24,968 nt of DNA from Clostridia bacterium (GTDB lineage: Bacteria; Bacillota; Clostridia; Oscillospirales; Acutalibacteraceae): the NCBI GenBank assembly GCA_900752115.1, contig CAADUC010000021.1:1-24968 (forward strand), in the 5' to 3' direction. Positions within the stretch are counted from its first letter, which is position 1; every line of letters starts with the position of its first letter. The notes beneath the pieces were generated by a model. That model saw only the letters and a program-made list of their open reading frames with translations, searched no databases and was not told where the DNA came from. This document shows, in pieces, positions 7,132 through 14,078 of the stretch. Made by a program: the position numbers and the translations under genes.

Positions 7132-8925
7132 ATGTATTACTCTGCCGGAACGTATGAATCCTTCGCCCACCCCGAAAAGCCGGAGGGCGTCGACAGCAAA
7201 TCCGCCTATATCATCGGCACCGGTCTCGCCGGTCTGACCGCGGCCTTCTATCTCGTCCGCGACGGCCAGATGAAGGGCGAGCACATCCATCTTCTCGAAA
7301 AGCACGAGCTTGCCGGCGGCAGCTGCGACGGCTACCGCGACATCACGAAGGGCTTCTATATGCGCGGCGGCCGCGAGATGGACAACCATTTCGAGGTCAT
7401 GTGGGACGTGTTCCGCGATGTGCCGAGCATCGAGACGCCGAACGTAACGGTGCTTGACGAATACTACTGGCTCAACAAGCACGACCCCAACTACTCGCTC
7501 TGCCGCGCGAGCGTCAACCGCGGCGAGGACGCCCACACCGATAAGAAATTCGCTCTCGACAAAGCTTCCGCCATGGCGCTCTCGAAGCTCTTTCTGACCC
7601 CGGAGAAGGATCTTGAGGACAAGAAGATCTCCGAGGTGCTGCCCGAGAGCTTCTGGAGCACGAACTTCTGGCTGTACTGGCAGACGATGTTCGCCTTCCA
7701 GCGCTGGTCGAGCGCGCTGGAGATGAAGCGCTATCTCTGCCGCTACGTCCACCACATCGACGGTCTGCCCGATTTCAGCGCGCTGCGCTTCACGAAGTAC
7801 AACCAGTACGAGAGCATGATCCTCCCGCTCGTGAAGTATCTTGAATCCCACGGCGTGCGCATCGAGTACGGCATGGACGTGAAGAACGTCGTCATCGAAA
7901 AGCACGGCGATAAGAGAGTCGCCAAGGCCATTGTTTATGTGAAGGACGGCCAGGAGCAGACGCTCGATCTCATTGAGGACGATCTCGTGTTCATCACGAA
8001 CGGCTGCTGCACCGACACCTCCTGCTACGGTGACCAGACCCACGCGCCCGACCTTTCCGGCATCGAAAACGGCAAGGGCGAGAGCTGGGATATGTGGAAG
8101 AACATCGCTGCGCAGGCCGAGAACGGCGAATACGGCAACCCGGACAAGTTCTGCTCCGACGTGAACGCTACCAACTGGATGAGCGCGACCGTCGCCACAG
8201 CGAACGAGGAGATCATCCGGCACATCATCAATGTCTGCCACCGCGACCCGCGCGAGGGCAAGGTCACGACCGGCGGCATCGTCACGGTCAAGGACAGCAC
8301 CGAGAACTGGTATCTCTCCTGGACGATCAACCGTCAGCCGCAGTTCAAGGCGCAGAACAAGGACACGGTGCTCGTGTGGCTGTACGCGCTCAACACCGAC
8401 CGCCCGGGCAACTACGTCCGCAAGCCCATGCGCGAGTGCACCGGCGAGGAGGTCTGCCGCGAGTGGCTCTATCACATCGGCGTGCCAATCGATCGGATCG
8501 ACATGCTCGCGAGCGTAGCGTGCAACACAACGACGTGCTTCATGCCGTATATCAACGCTTTCTTCCAGCCGAGAAAGGAATCCGACCGGCCGCGCGTCGT
8601 GCCGGAGGGCGCGGTGAACTTCGCCTTCATCGGCCAGTTTGCCGAAACGCCGCGCGACACCATTTTCACCACCGAATACTCAATGCGCACCGGCATGGAG
8701 TCGGTGTACACGCTGCTGAACGTAGACCGCGGCGTGCCCGAGGTCTGGGGCAGCAAGTACGACGTGCGCGAGCTGCTGCGCGCGTGCTACTACGCCATCG
8801 ATAAAAAGCCTCTCTCCGAGGCCGAGCTGAACTTCGGCGAGCGTGAGCTCATGAGGATCGTGCTCAAGAAGATCCGCGGCACGGACGTCGAGCTGCTGCT
8901 CAAAGAGAGCGGCCTCATCGAATAA
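7132..8925 (+). CDS. ohyA: Oleate hydratase (FAD-dependent)
   Basis: This 597-residue enzyme hydrates unsaturated fatty acids such as oleate to 10-hydroxy fatty acids, a gut-bacterial detoxification reaction. The FAD-binding GTGLAGLTAAF begins at residue 29. The motif GGREMDNHFE (79-88) places E82 at the position of the catalytic glutamate described for the family. Other conserved blocks are VLDEYYWLNKHDPNYS, NATNWMSATVATANEE, GQFAETPRDTIFTTEYSMR and a C-terminal helical cap. The length is normal. Start is the ATG at 7132 after a strong AGGAGGT; longer in-frame extension runs through the terminator and is not coding. It is a single-gene transcript with its own terminator. A TAATAT -10-like element is at 7083, without a convincing -35. 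The TetR gene upstream may regulate it (inference). Confidence 0.95.
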   Translation: MYYSAGTYESFAHPEKPEGVDSKSAYIIGTGLAGLTAAFYLVRDGQMKGEHIHLLEKHELAGGSCDGYRDITKGFYMRGGREMDNHFEVMWDVFRDVPSIETPNVTVLDEYYWLNKHDPNYSLCRASVNRGEDAHTDKKFALDKASAMALSKLFLTPEKDLEDKKISEVLPESFWSTNFWLYWQTMFAFQRWSSALEMKRYLCRYVHHIDGLPDFSALRFTKYNQYESMILPLVKYLESHGVRIEYGMDVKNVVIEKHGDKRVAKAIVYVKDGQEQTLDLIEDDLVFITNGCCTDTSCYGDQTHAPDLSGIENGKGESWDMWKNIAAQAENGEYGNPDKFCSDVNATNWMSATVATANEEIIRHIINVCHRDPREGKVTTGGIVTVKDSTENWYLSWTINRQPQFKAQNKDTVLVWLYALNTDRPGNYVRKPMRECTGEEVCREWLYHIGVPIDRIDMLASVACNTTTCFMPYINAFFQPRKESDRPRVVPEGAVNFAFIGQFAETPRDTIFTTEYSMRTGMESVYTLLNVDRGVPEVWGSKYDVRELLRACYYAIDKKPLSEAELNFGERELMRIVLKKIRGTDVELLLKESGLIE

Positions 8926-8950
8926 TTCCGAAAAAATCCGCAAAACAGCT

Positions 8951-8984
8951 GCCGCCGGTCAGAAAATCTGACCGGCGGCTTTTT
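8951..8984 (+). terminator. Terminator after oleate hydratase
   Basis: A perfect 13-bp stem (8951-8963 with 8967-8979), three-base loop and TTTTT tail, 25 bp after the stop codon. Confidence 0.92.
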
Positions 8985-8987
8985 GCC

Positions 8988-9016
8988 TTGACACAGGCGT
9001 TTGCCGTGTGTTATAT
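8988..9016 (+). promoter_or_regulatory. Sigma-A promoter of the mgtE leader
   Basis: Consensus TTGACA (8988-8993), 17-bp spacer and TTATAT (9011-9016) directly follow the upstream terminator. The mgtE start is about 235 bp downstream, so the transcript has a long 5' leader. Confidence 0.85.
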
Positions 9017-9050
9017 AGAAAGTATATCTGATTTTAAAGGAGGGACTACC

Positions 9051-9131
9051 ATGGACAGCGGCAGTAACGGACGAATATGGGGCATGGCGAGATGCATCCC
9101 AGGGACTTCGTATGGCCGCGCAGGCCGGTGA
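9051..9131 (+). CDS. Leader peptide (26 codons) in the mgtE 5' leader
   Basis: An ATG at 9051 is preceded by the strong ribosome site AAAGGAGGG (8-bp spacing) and opens a 26-codon frame ending TGA at 9129. The peptide begins MDSGSNGRIWG. It uses codons that neighbouring genes avoid (GGA, CGA, ATA, AGA, CCA). The frame ends 20 bp before the intrinsic terminator hairpin. Position and design recall leader peptides of Mg2+ transporters such as MgtL, where ribosome behaviour decides transcription of the downstream gene, but there is no visible sequence similarity. The alternative is that the region is mainly a folded RNA and the frame is incidental. Confidence 0.55.
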   Translation: MDSGSNGRIWGMARCIPGTSYGRAGR

Positions 9132-9251
9132 AGTCTCTCTTTTCCGCTGCTCACCATTGCCCGGATCGACGTGCGCCGCACGCCGGGCAGCGGTGATATT
9201 TTTTTGCCCTGCTCCGGCGCGGTTATCAAAAAATCGTTGAAACGGAGGGCA
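9054..9251 (+). promoter_or_regulatory. Structured mgtE leader RNA (candidate Mg2+-responsive element)
   Basis: The leader can fold in several mutually exclusive ways. CAGCGG (9054-9059) can pair with CCGCTG (9145-9150), enclosing hairpins built from GGG/CCC around GCAT/ATGC and from GACTTC/GAAGTC around GGCC/GGCC. CCGCTG can instead pair with a second CAGCGG (9188-9193) inside the terminator. Further down, TGCC (9205-9208) and CTCCG (9212-9216) pair with CGGAG-GGCA (9243-9251), which would hide the mgtE ribosome site. The conserved core of the M-box (GGUGAGGCUCC, GCUGCUGCCC) is not present, so no known class is assigned. Confidence 0.5.
9151..9205 (+). terminator. Intrinsic terminator within the mgtE leader (attenuator)
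   Basis: TCACC..TGCCCGG (9151-9164) pairs with CCGGGCA..GGTGA (9183-9196); an inner CGTGC/GCACG hairpin sits in the loop, and a run of seven T (9199-9205) follows. It lies between the promoter and mgtE, so full-length transcription requires read-through. Confidence 0.8.
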
Positions 9252-9256
9252 GAAAC

Positions 9257-10660
9257 ATGGAAAACAAAACCGAACTCATGCAGCTCCGCCACCCGGATTA
9301 CGACCGGGAGCTGACGGAGCTCGTCCGCAGCAATCTCTCGCCGAAAGCGTTCCGCGAGAAGCTGCTCGACTATCACGAAAACGACATCGCCGCCGCGCTC
9401 GAAACACTCACCCCCGCCGAGCGGCAGCGGATCTACCACGCGCTCGACGCCGCGGAGCTCTCGGCCGTGCTCGAATACGCCGAGCCGATGACGGCGTATC
9501 TCAATGAATTGAGCCTCCGGCGGCGGGTGAACGTGCTCTCGCGCATGGACGCCGACGCTGCGGTGGACTATCTCAAAACACTCGAAAGCGGCGAGAAAAA
9601 CACGCTCGTCGAGCTCATGGACGAGCCGAAGCGCCGCGAGATCGCGCGGCTCTGGGTCTACGGCGAGGACGAGATCGGCAGCATTATGACGACGAACTGC
9701 ATCGTCATCCCCGAGGGGCTGAGCGTCAAGGCCGCAATGCACCAGCTCGTCGAGCAGGCCGCCGAGCACGACAACATCTCCACGATCTATGTTGTGGATT
9801 CCGACAACGCTTTCTACGGCGCGATCGATCTCAAAGACCTCATCATCGCGCGCGAGGGCGATCCGCTCGCGGAGCTGATCGCGACCTCCTACCCCTACGT
9901 TTACGCGCACGAGCGCATTGAAGACGCGCTGCCGCGCATCCAGGACTATTCCGAGGACTCCATCCCCGTGCTGGACGAGGAAAATCGGATGCTCGGCGTC
10001 GTAACGGCGCAAAGCCTCATCCAGACGGTGGACGACGCGCTGAGCGAGGACTACGCCCGGCTCGCCGGTCTCTCCGCGGAGGAGGATCTCAACGAAACGC
10101 TCGTGCAGAGCGTGCGCAAGCGTCTGCCATGGCTGCTCGCGCTGCTGGGGCTCGGGATGGTCGTGTCGAGCGTCGTCGGCCTTTTCGAGAGCGTCGTGGC
10201 GCAGCTCACGCTCATCGTGTGCTTCCAGTCGCTCGTGCTGGATATGGCGGGCAACGTCGGCACGCAGTCGCTTGCCGTCACGATCCGCGTCCTTATGGAC
10301 AGCGAAACAACCGGCGCGCAGAAGCGGAAGCTTGTCTGGAAGGAGGCGCGCGTCGGACTTATGAACGGCGCGATCCTCGGCGCGGCCTCGTTCGCGCTCA
10401 TCGGGGCATATCTTCTGCTGCGCGGCGAAGCGGCGCTCATGGCGTTCGGCGTTTCGGGCTGCATCGGCATCGCGCTCATCGCGGCGATGCTGCTCTCGAG
10501 CATTTCCGGCACGGTGATCCCGATCTTCTTCAAAAAGATCGGCGTCGATCCCGCCGTCGCCTCCGGCCCGCTCATCACGACCGTCAACGACCTCGTCGCA
10601 GTCGTATCGTACTACGGCCTCACCTGGCTGCTGCTCATCGAATGGCTCCATCTGGCATAA
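9257..10660 (+). CDS. mgtE: Magnesium transporter MgtE
   Basis: This 467-residue Mg2+ channel/transporter has an N-terminal helical MgtE_N domain (about 20-130), two CBS domains (about 140-255, including GSIMTTNCIVIPEGLSVKAA) and five membrane helices from about residue 287. The pore signature DMAGNVGTQSLAV starts at D329, and GPLITTVND (437-445) carries the conserved ion-path aspartate D445. In characterised MgtE the N and CBS domains bind Mg2+ and close the pore. The start ATG at 9257 follows GGAGGGC, which can be sequestered in the leader. It is a single-gene unit with its own promoter, attenuator and a long hairpin at its end. Confidence 0.95.
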   Translation: MENKTELMQLRHPDYDRELTELVRSNLSPKAFREKLLDYHENDIAAALETLTPAERQRIYHALDAAELSAVLEYAEPMTAYLNELSLRRRVNVLSRMDADAAVDYLKTLESGEKNTLVELMDEPKRREIARLWVYGEDEIGSIMTTNCIVIPEGLSVKAAMHQLVEQAAEHDNISTIYVVDSDNAFYGAIDLKDLIIAREGDPLAELIATSYPYVYAHERIEDALPRIQDYSEDSIPVLDEENRMLGVVTAQSLIQTVDDALSEDYARLAGLSAEEDLNETLVQSVRKRLPWLLALLGLGMVVSSVVGLFESVVAQLTLIVCFQSLVLDMAGNVGTQSLAVTIRVLMDSETTGAQKRKLVWKEARVGLMNGAILGAASFALIGAYLLLRGEAALMAFGVSGCIGIALIAAMLLSSISGTVIPIFFKKIGVDPAVASGPLITTVNDLVAVVSYYGLTWLLLIEWLHLA

Positions 10661-10718
10661 AACGCTTCCTGCCCGGCTCCGGTGAGCATTCACCGGAGCC
10701 GGGCAGGAAGCGTTCGTT
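10661..10718 (+). terminator. Very long perfect hairpin after mgtE
   Basis: A 25-bp perfect inverted repeat (10661-10685 with 10690-10714) with a GCAT loop starts immediately after the mgtE stop codon and is followed by CGTTATTT. The weak T-tract means termination is likely but not certain. The stem is unusually long and GC-rich for an intrinsic terminator. Confidence 0.7.
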
Positions 10719-10834
10719 ATTTAAAGCCATTTATTTTGCGGAAAGAAGTGCATGTATATTTTTCCCGCGGTGAACCGGTCTGCGGTCGATCCGCTGCAGA
10801 TGCCGTCCGGTTTTCCGGGAGGATTCCGTATTTT

Positions 10835-11596
10835 TTATTTGCCGATCTGCTGCAGAACAAGCTCGGCGATCGTGGCGATGAATTCGCCGTTCGTGGGTCT
10901 GCCCGTGCTGCCAGAGAAGGCACCGCAGAAGATCTTTTCCTGCACGTCCTCATCGCCGCGGTTCCATGCAATGTCGATCGCATGGCGCATCGAGCGTTCT
11001 ACGCAGGACGGCGTGGAGGAGAACTTTTTCGCCACCGTCGGATAAAGCACTTTCGTTATCCCGGCGGTAGAGTCCGCGTCGCGGATCGTGAAGAGGATCC
11101 CTTCACGCAAATATTGATAACCCTTGACATGCGCCGGTACGCCGATCTCGTGGAGAACGTCGGTGACGGCGCTTTCCAGATGCGCGGGCACCGGAGCCGG
11201 CGCGGCGGCAGCCGCGGGAGATTTTCCGCCCGCTTTTGCGCACTGCCGCAGGCACTGCATGAGCGCCGCGGTGTCGCAGGGCTTGGGGATAAAATATGCC
11301 GCGCCGAGCTTTGCGCACTCGGCAACGACGGCGGCATTGACAAATCCGGTGAGAACGAGCACCGGCGGCGCATCCTCCCGTCCGGCAAGCCGGCGGAGAA
11401 TACCGAGCCCGTCAAGCCGCTGCTGGATGAGGTCCAGCAGCACAACATCCGGGCGTGCCGTCTGGATCAGGGAAAGGGTCTCCAACCCGTCAGATGAAAC
11501 ACCGGCCGCTTCCATGTCCCCCTCCCGAGAAAGCGCCTGCGTCATTGTTCGTTGGAAATCCGGGTCTGCGTCGGCGATCAGCACTTGAAGTTTCAT
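10835..11596 (-). CDS. spo0A: Stage 0 sporulation response regulator Spo0A
   Basis: This 253-residue master regulator of sporulation has a receiver domain with acidic pocket D9/D11, phospho-acceptor D55, T83 and K105. An Ala/Pro-rich linker (about 124-138) leads to the Spo0A DNA-binding domain. The C-terminal signature GVPAHVKGYQYLREGI (152-167) and the recognition helix PSCVERSMRHAIDIAW (196-211) are diagnostic. The start at 11596 has GGAGGCGAT upstream. It has a sigma-A-like promoter and two 0A boxes upstream, pointing to autoregulation. In many Firmicutes spoIVB precedes spo0A; here a SIMPL-domain gene does. The presence of spo0A implies the organism belongs to a spore-forming lineage, though it does not prove it sporulates. 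Confidence 0.96.
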   Translation of the reverse strand: MKLQVLIADADPDFQRTMTQALSREGDMEAAGVSSDGLETLSLIQTARPDVVLLDLIQQRLDGLGILRRLAGREDAPPVLVLTGFVNAAVVAECAKLGAAYFIPKPCDTAALMQCLRQCAKAGGKSPAAAAAPAPVPAHLESAVTDVLHEIGVPAHVKGYQYLREGILFTIRDADSTAGITKVLYPTVAKKFSSTPSCVERSMRHAIDIAWNRGDEDVQEKIFCGAFSGSTGRPTNGEFIATIAELVLQQIGK

Positions 11597-11645
11597 AATA
11601 TCGCCTCCATATCGATTTTTTCTTCAGCTGATCAATTACCCGATA

Positions 11646-11674
11646 AAAATAGCACATTTTCTGTCCTGTTTCAA
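11646..11674 (-). promoter_or_regulatory. Probable spo0A promoter
   Basis: TTGAAA (11674-11669), 17-bp spacer and TATTTT (11651-11646) on the minus strand, about 50 bp before the spo0A start. A sigma-H type -35/-10 pair was not found. Confidence 0.55.
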
Positions 11675-11704
11675 CAAAACTGCCATAAAGATGCCGTTAA
11701 TTCG

Positions 11705-11721
11705 TTCGACAGAATTCGACA
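11705..11721 (-). promoter_or_regulatory. Two tandem 0A boxes upstream of spo0A
   Basis: The exact Spo0A box TGTCGAA occurs twice on the minus strand (11721-11715 and 11711-11705), spaced 10 bp, one helical turn, as for dimer binding. The pair ends about 30 bp upstream of the predicted -35 element, so Spo0A~P could activate or repress its own gene. Confidence 0.8.
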
Positions 11722-11839
11722 GAGTAAGCGAAGCCGGAACCAAACCGAGGGTGAATCCCCGTCCTGGATCTCAAATGAGGATATCGGGATCCGTCAGGTG
11801 TCGGACAGTGAATACTTGAAAATCAGCTTGTCTTTCGTC

Positions 11840-12499
11840 TTATTCGATCTCCCACACTACGGTGACGGTATCAGAAACATCGATATCGTCAGGCTCAATA
11901 TCCAGATCATAGGCTTTTTCGGTCATCGGCAGTTCACAGCAGTCCATCATCAAGTCGCCCATCGGTTTGTACTCAAAATTGATCTCGCCCCAGGAGTAGT
12001 CGATGCTCTGGATATCTTTCAGCTTGACGCCGCCGGCCTGGGTCAGAACCGCAGCCTTTTTCTTGGCATCGGTGACGGCCTTCCCAAGCAGCAGGTTCTT
12101 TGCGGCTTCCGGGTCTTTCACAGTATAGCTGATACGAAACTCCGGCCGGACTTTGCCGTTGGCAAGGGCATACAGGATCTTGCCCAGACGGTCGTTGTCG
12201 GACTCGAACTCCACCTTCAGGGCGTGGTTGAACTGGTATCCGACAAAACGCCGCTTGTAGTCGTTGTTTTTGTCCCGGTAGCTCTCATACTCCGTGTCCA
12301 CATGGAAGCTGAGCGTTTTCAAATCGGACCGCTCAAATCCGAAGGCAGAAAGGACGTCCTTCAGCGCCTCCGTAGCCTCCGATGAGTGGCGCAGAGTCTC
12401 ACCGTACTCCTTGAAGACACCGGTGAGGGTCATCGTGATACGGGTGATGTCGGGCTTGACTTTGATCTGCCCCTTGCCGATTACACGAATCGTTCTCAT
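11840..12499 (-). CDS. SIMPL-domain (DUF541) protein, cytoplasmic form
   Basis: This 219-residue protein opens with RTIRVIGKGQIKVKPDITRITMTL, the typical start of the SIMPL/DUF541 fold related to the periplasmic YggE. The remainder keeps the family pattern (SYTVKDPEAAKNLLLGKAVTDAKKKAAVL). There is no signal peptide, so it should be cytoplasmic, unlike YggE. An acidic C-terminal tail (about 200-219) ends WEIE. The start has AGGAGGT at good spacing and overlaps, as ATGA, a small open frame that continues the adjacent ADP-ribosylglycohydrolase gene. The two genes are therefore probably co-transcribed. Biochemical role unknown. Confidence 0.85.
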   Translation of the reverse strand: MRTIRVIGKGQIKVKPDITRITMTLTGVFKEYGETLRHSSEATEALKDVLSAFGFERSDLKTLSFHVDTEYESYRDKNNDYKRRFVGYQFNHALKVEFESDNDRLGKILYALANGKVRPEFRISYTVKDPEAAKNLLLGKAVTDAKKKAAVLTQAGGVKLKDIQSIDYSWGEINFEYKPMGDLMMDCCELPMTEKAYDLDIEPDDIDVSDTVTVVWEIE

Positions 12500-12618
12500 T
12501 GTGCTTGACCTCCTTTGTCAGCGTTCAAAATCATGTTGATCCGGTCTTTTGTCAACAGGAAGGGCTGTCCCCGGGGATCGATAATGATCCCTTCTTCCGG
12601 CATCTCCGAGCATCCCAT
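12496..12618 (-). other. Small open frame, probable out-of-frame tail of the ADP-ribosylglycohydrolase gene
   Basis: A 40-codon frame (ATG at 12618, also ATG at 12603) ends with a TGA that overlaps the SIMPL start codon as ATGA. Its sequence (PEEGIIIDPRGQPFLLTK) looks far more protein-like than the arginine-rich text of the overlapping long frame. No ribosome site fits either ATG well. It is best read as the true C-terminus of the upstream gene displaced by a one-base frameshift, or as a very small separate gene. Confidence 0.4.
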
Positions 12619-13522
12619 CGGAAACGCCAATCCGATTCTCTTTGCTGCCGGTCTGGTAGCAACGGTCGATCACCTCATCGATGATACCGCTGCCGGAGAG
12701 GGTATCGCCGGGAAAATCGTCGTGGCTGTGTTCCCGGGAAATATCAAAGCGGCCGAGGATATACGCCATGTCCTCCGGGAGCCGGCGTTTGCACTCTGCC
12801 TTCAGGATGGCGGGCACGCCGTAAAAGGCCTCCGCGATGCTCCCGGCGATGCAGGTCAGGGTATCACAATCGCCGCCGAGGGAAACGGCAGTCCGGATGA
12901 CATCTTCGAAATCCGTCCCCTCCAGAAAGGCAGTGATTGCTTCCGGCACCGTCTTCTGGCAGCTCTCATTGTGATAATAGCTCGGCCGGATCTGGTCACA
13001 GGTGCGGGAGAGGTCATAACCGAACTCCTGCACAATGTAATCCCGGATCTCCTCCTTGCTGCGGCCGGTCCTGGCAAGGAAGATCGCGCTGGAAGTTGCC
13101 TCCGCGCCCTTGATTCCCTCGGGATGATCATGCGTGACCTCAGCCGTCAGCCTGGCCTTTTCCCGCGTCTCTTCGAGCGTATCAAACAGCCAGCCTGCCG
13201 CGGAAACGCGCATGGCCGAGCCGTTGCCGCAGCTGCCGTAGGGCTTTGGATCTTTCTCCCTGAGCCAACAGAGGAACTTCCTGCCGTAGCCGGCATCAGG
13301 ATACTTTTTGCCCCATTTCCGCATCGACTTGATCAGCGCAGCCCGGATGCTGTCATCGTCCAAAAACCGGCTGTCCAGCAGGGCCTCCGCCACCGCTATC
13401 GTCATGACGGAATCATCCGTGAAACGGGAACTCTCGCAAAAGAGTGGAAACTCCTTGCTCTTGTTCCCCCTGTCAAATTCGTAGGGCGCTCCGATCATGT
13501 CGCCCAGAAGTGCTCCGTACAT
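12518..13522 (-). CDS. ADP-ribosylglycohydrolase family protein (C-terminus possibly frameshifted)
   Basis: This protein of 334 codons is an ARH-like hydrolase that removes ADP-ribose from proteins or small molecules using two metal ions. Metal-site motifs are present: GALLGDMIGAPYEF at the N-terminus, TDDS (35-38) and GGDCDT (216-221). The catalytic domain ends near residue 260 (AYILGRFD). The next ~35 residues are plausible protein, but from about residue 300 the translation turns arginine-rich and unlike protein, whereas the +1 frame becomes sensible and ends in an ATGA overlap with the SIMPL gene. An indel near 12600-12660 is therefore likely; the catalytic core would be unaffected. Start at 13522 has GAGGGAAG upstream. 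Substrate unknown. Confidence 0.85.
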   Translation of the reverse strand: MYGALLGDMIGAPYEFDRGNKSKEFPLFCESSRFTDDSVMTIAVAEALLDSRFLDDDSIRAALIKSMRKWGKKYPDAGYGRKFLCWLREKDPKPYGSCGNGSAMRVSAAGWLFDTLEETREKARLTAEVTHDHPEGIKGAEATSSAIFLARTGRSKEEIRDYIVQEFGYDLSRTCDQIRPSYYHNESCQKTVPEAITAFLEGTDFEDVIRTAVSLGGDCDTLTCIAGSIAEAFYGVPAILKAECKRRLPEDMAYILGRFDISREHSHDDFPGDTLSGSGIIDEVIDRCYQTGSKENRIGVSDGMLGDAGRRDHYRSPGTALPVDKRPDQHDFER

Positions 13523-14078
13523 TTTCTTCCCTCTTTCTCATGTAGAAAACACGTCAACAAGCTTTTCGTTTTTGTGACGCGCGCCCCCATATCCGGTTCT
13601 ATTCAGCCGAGCAAGTTTATTATAGTACTTTTGGCTTTTTCCAGCAAATTATATCAGCAGCAGTGTCCAATAAAACGGACTCTGTTCGATATATCCCCGC
13701 ATAACGAAGGAGAGCAGGCGAAATGCCTGCTCTCCAAAAGAAGCATAAAAAATCGAGTGTTCATAACATCAAATCCGTTATGAACACTCGATATGGCACG
13801 TTGCACCAAAAAAGATATTAGTATTTTGAGGGAAATCTGTTTGCAACAAGGCTTTTGGGGGAGTATGCAGCGCCTCACTTACGGGTTGTGATATTCTTTG
13901 CTCTTTCGAATGCGAACCGAAAAAGATATCGCCCCTTTATGTCTGTTAATATATTCCGACGCAGAACCAAACAATGTATAAATGTGATGTGTTTGCATTT
14001 ACAAATCATTTGGCTTTCAAGAGCGATTGACATATTGCCCACAGCAATGTTTTTTCTTTTACTAATACTTCAGATACT
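13523..14078. other. 556-bp intergenic junction, AT-richer, no gene seen
   Basis: No convincing coding frame: a 74-codon minus frame and a 100-codon plus frame lack ribosome sites, and the latter runs into the CD-NTase gene. The stretch holds two hairpins. The one at 13709-13735 (11-bp stem, GGAGAGCAGGC and its complement) has no T-tract; the other is the terminator listed separately. Composition changes here from the GC-rich left side to the AT-rich defence operon, so this is a candidate insertion boundary. No tRNA or attachment repeat was recognised. Confidence 0.5.
13747..13792 (-). terminator. Terminator downstream of the CD-NTase operon
   Basis: A perfect 16-bp stem (13752-13767 with 13777-13792), nine-base loop and TTTTT on the minus strand. 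It lies about 290 bp past the operon's last stop codon with no gene between. Confidence 0.8.

Noticed and set aside
7114..8475. 453-codon minus-strand frame opposite oleate hydratase
   Set aside because: Composition-driven shadow of a clearly recognised gene.
9019..9150. M-box (Mg2+) riboswitch in the mgtE leader
   Set aside because: The conserved M-box sequence blocks are not present, so only an unclassified structured leader is reported.
9011..10693. 560-codon minus-strand frame opposite mgtE
   Set aside because: Arginine/histidine/aspartate-rich shadow caused by high GC; no ribosome site, and mgtE is certain on the other strand.
13709..13735. Second hairpin as an intrinsic terminator
   Set aside because: Good 11-bp stem but no T-tract on either strand; noted only as a hairpin.
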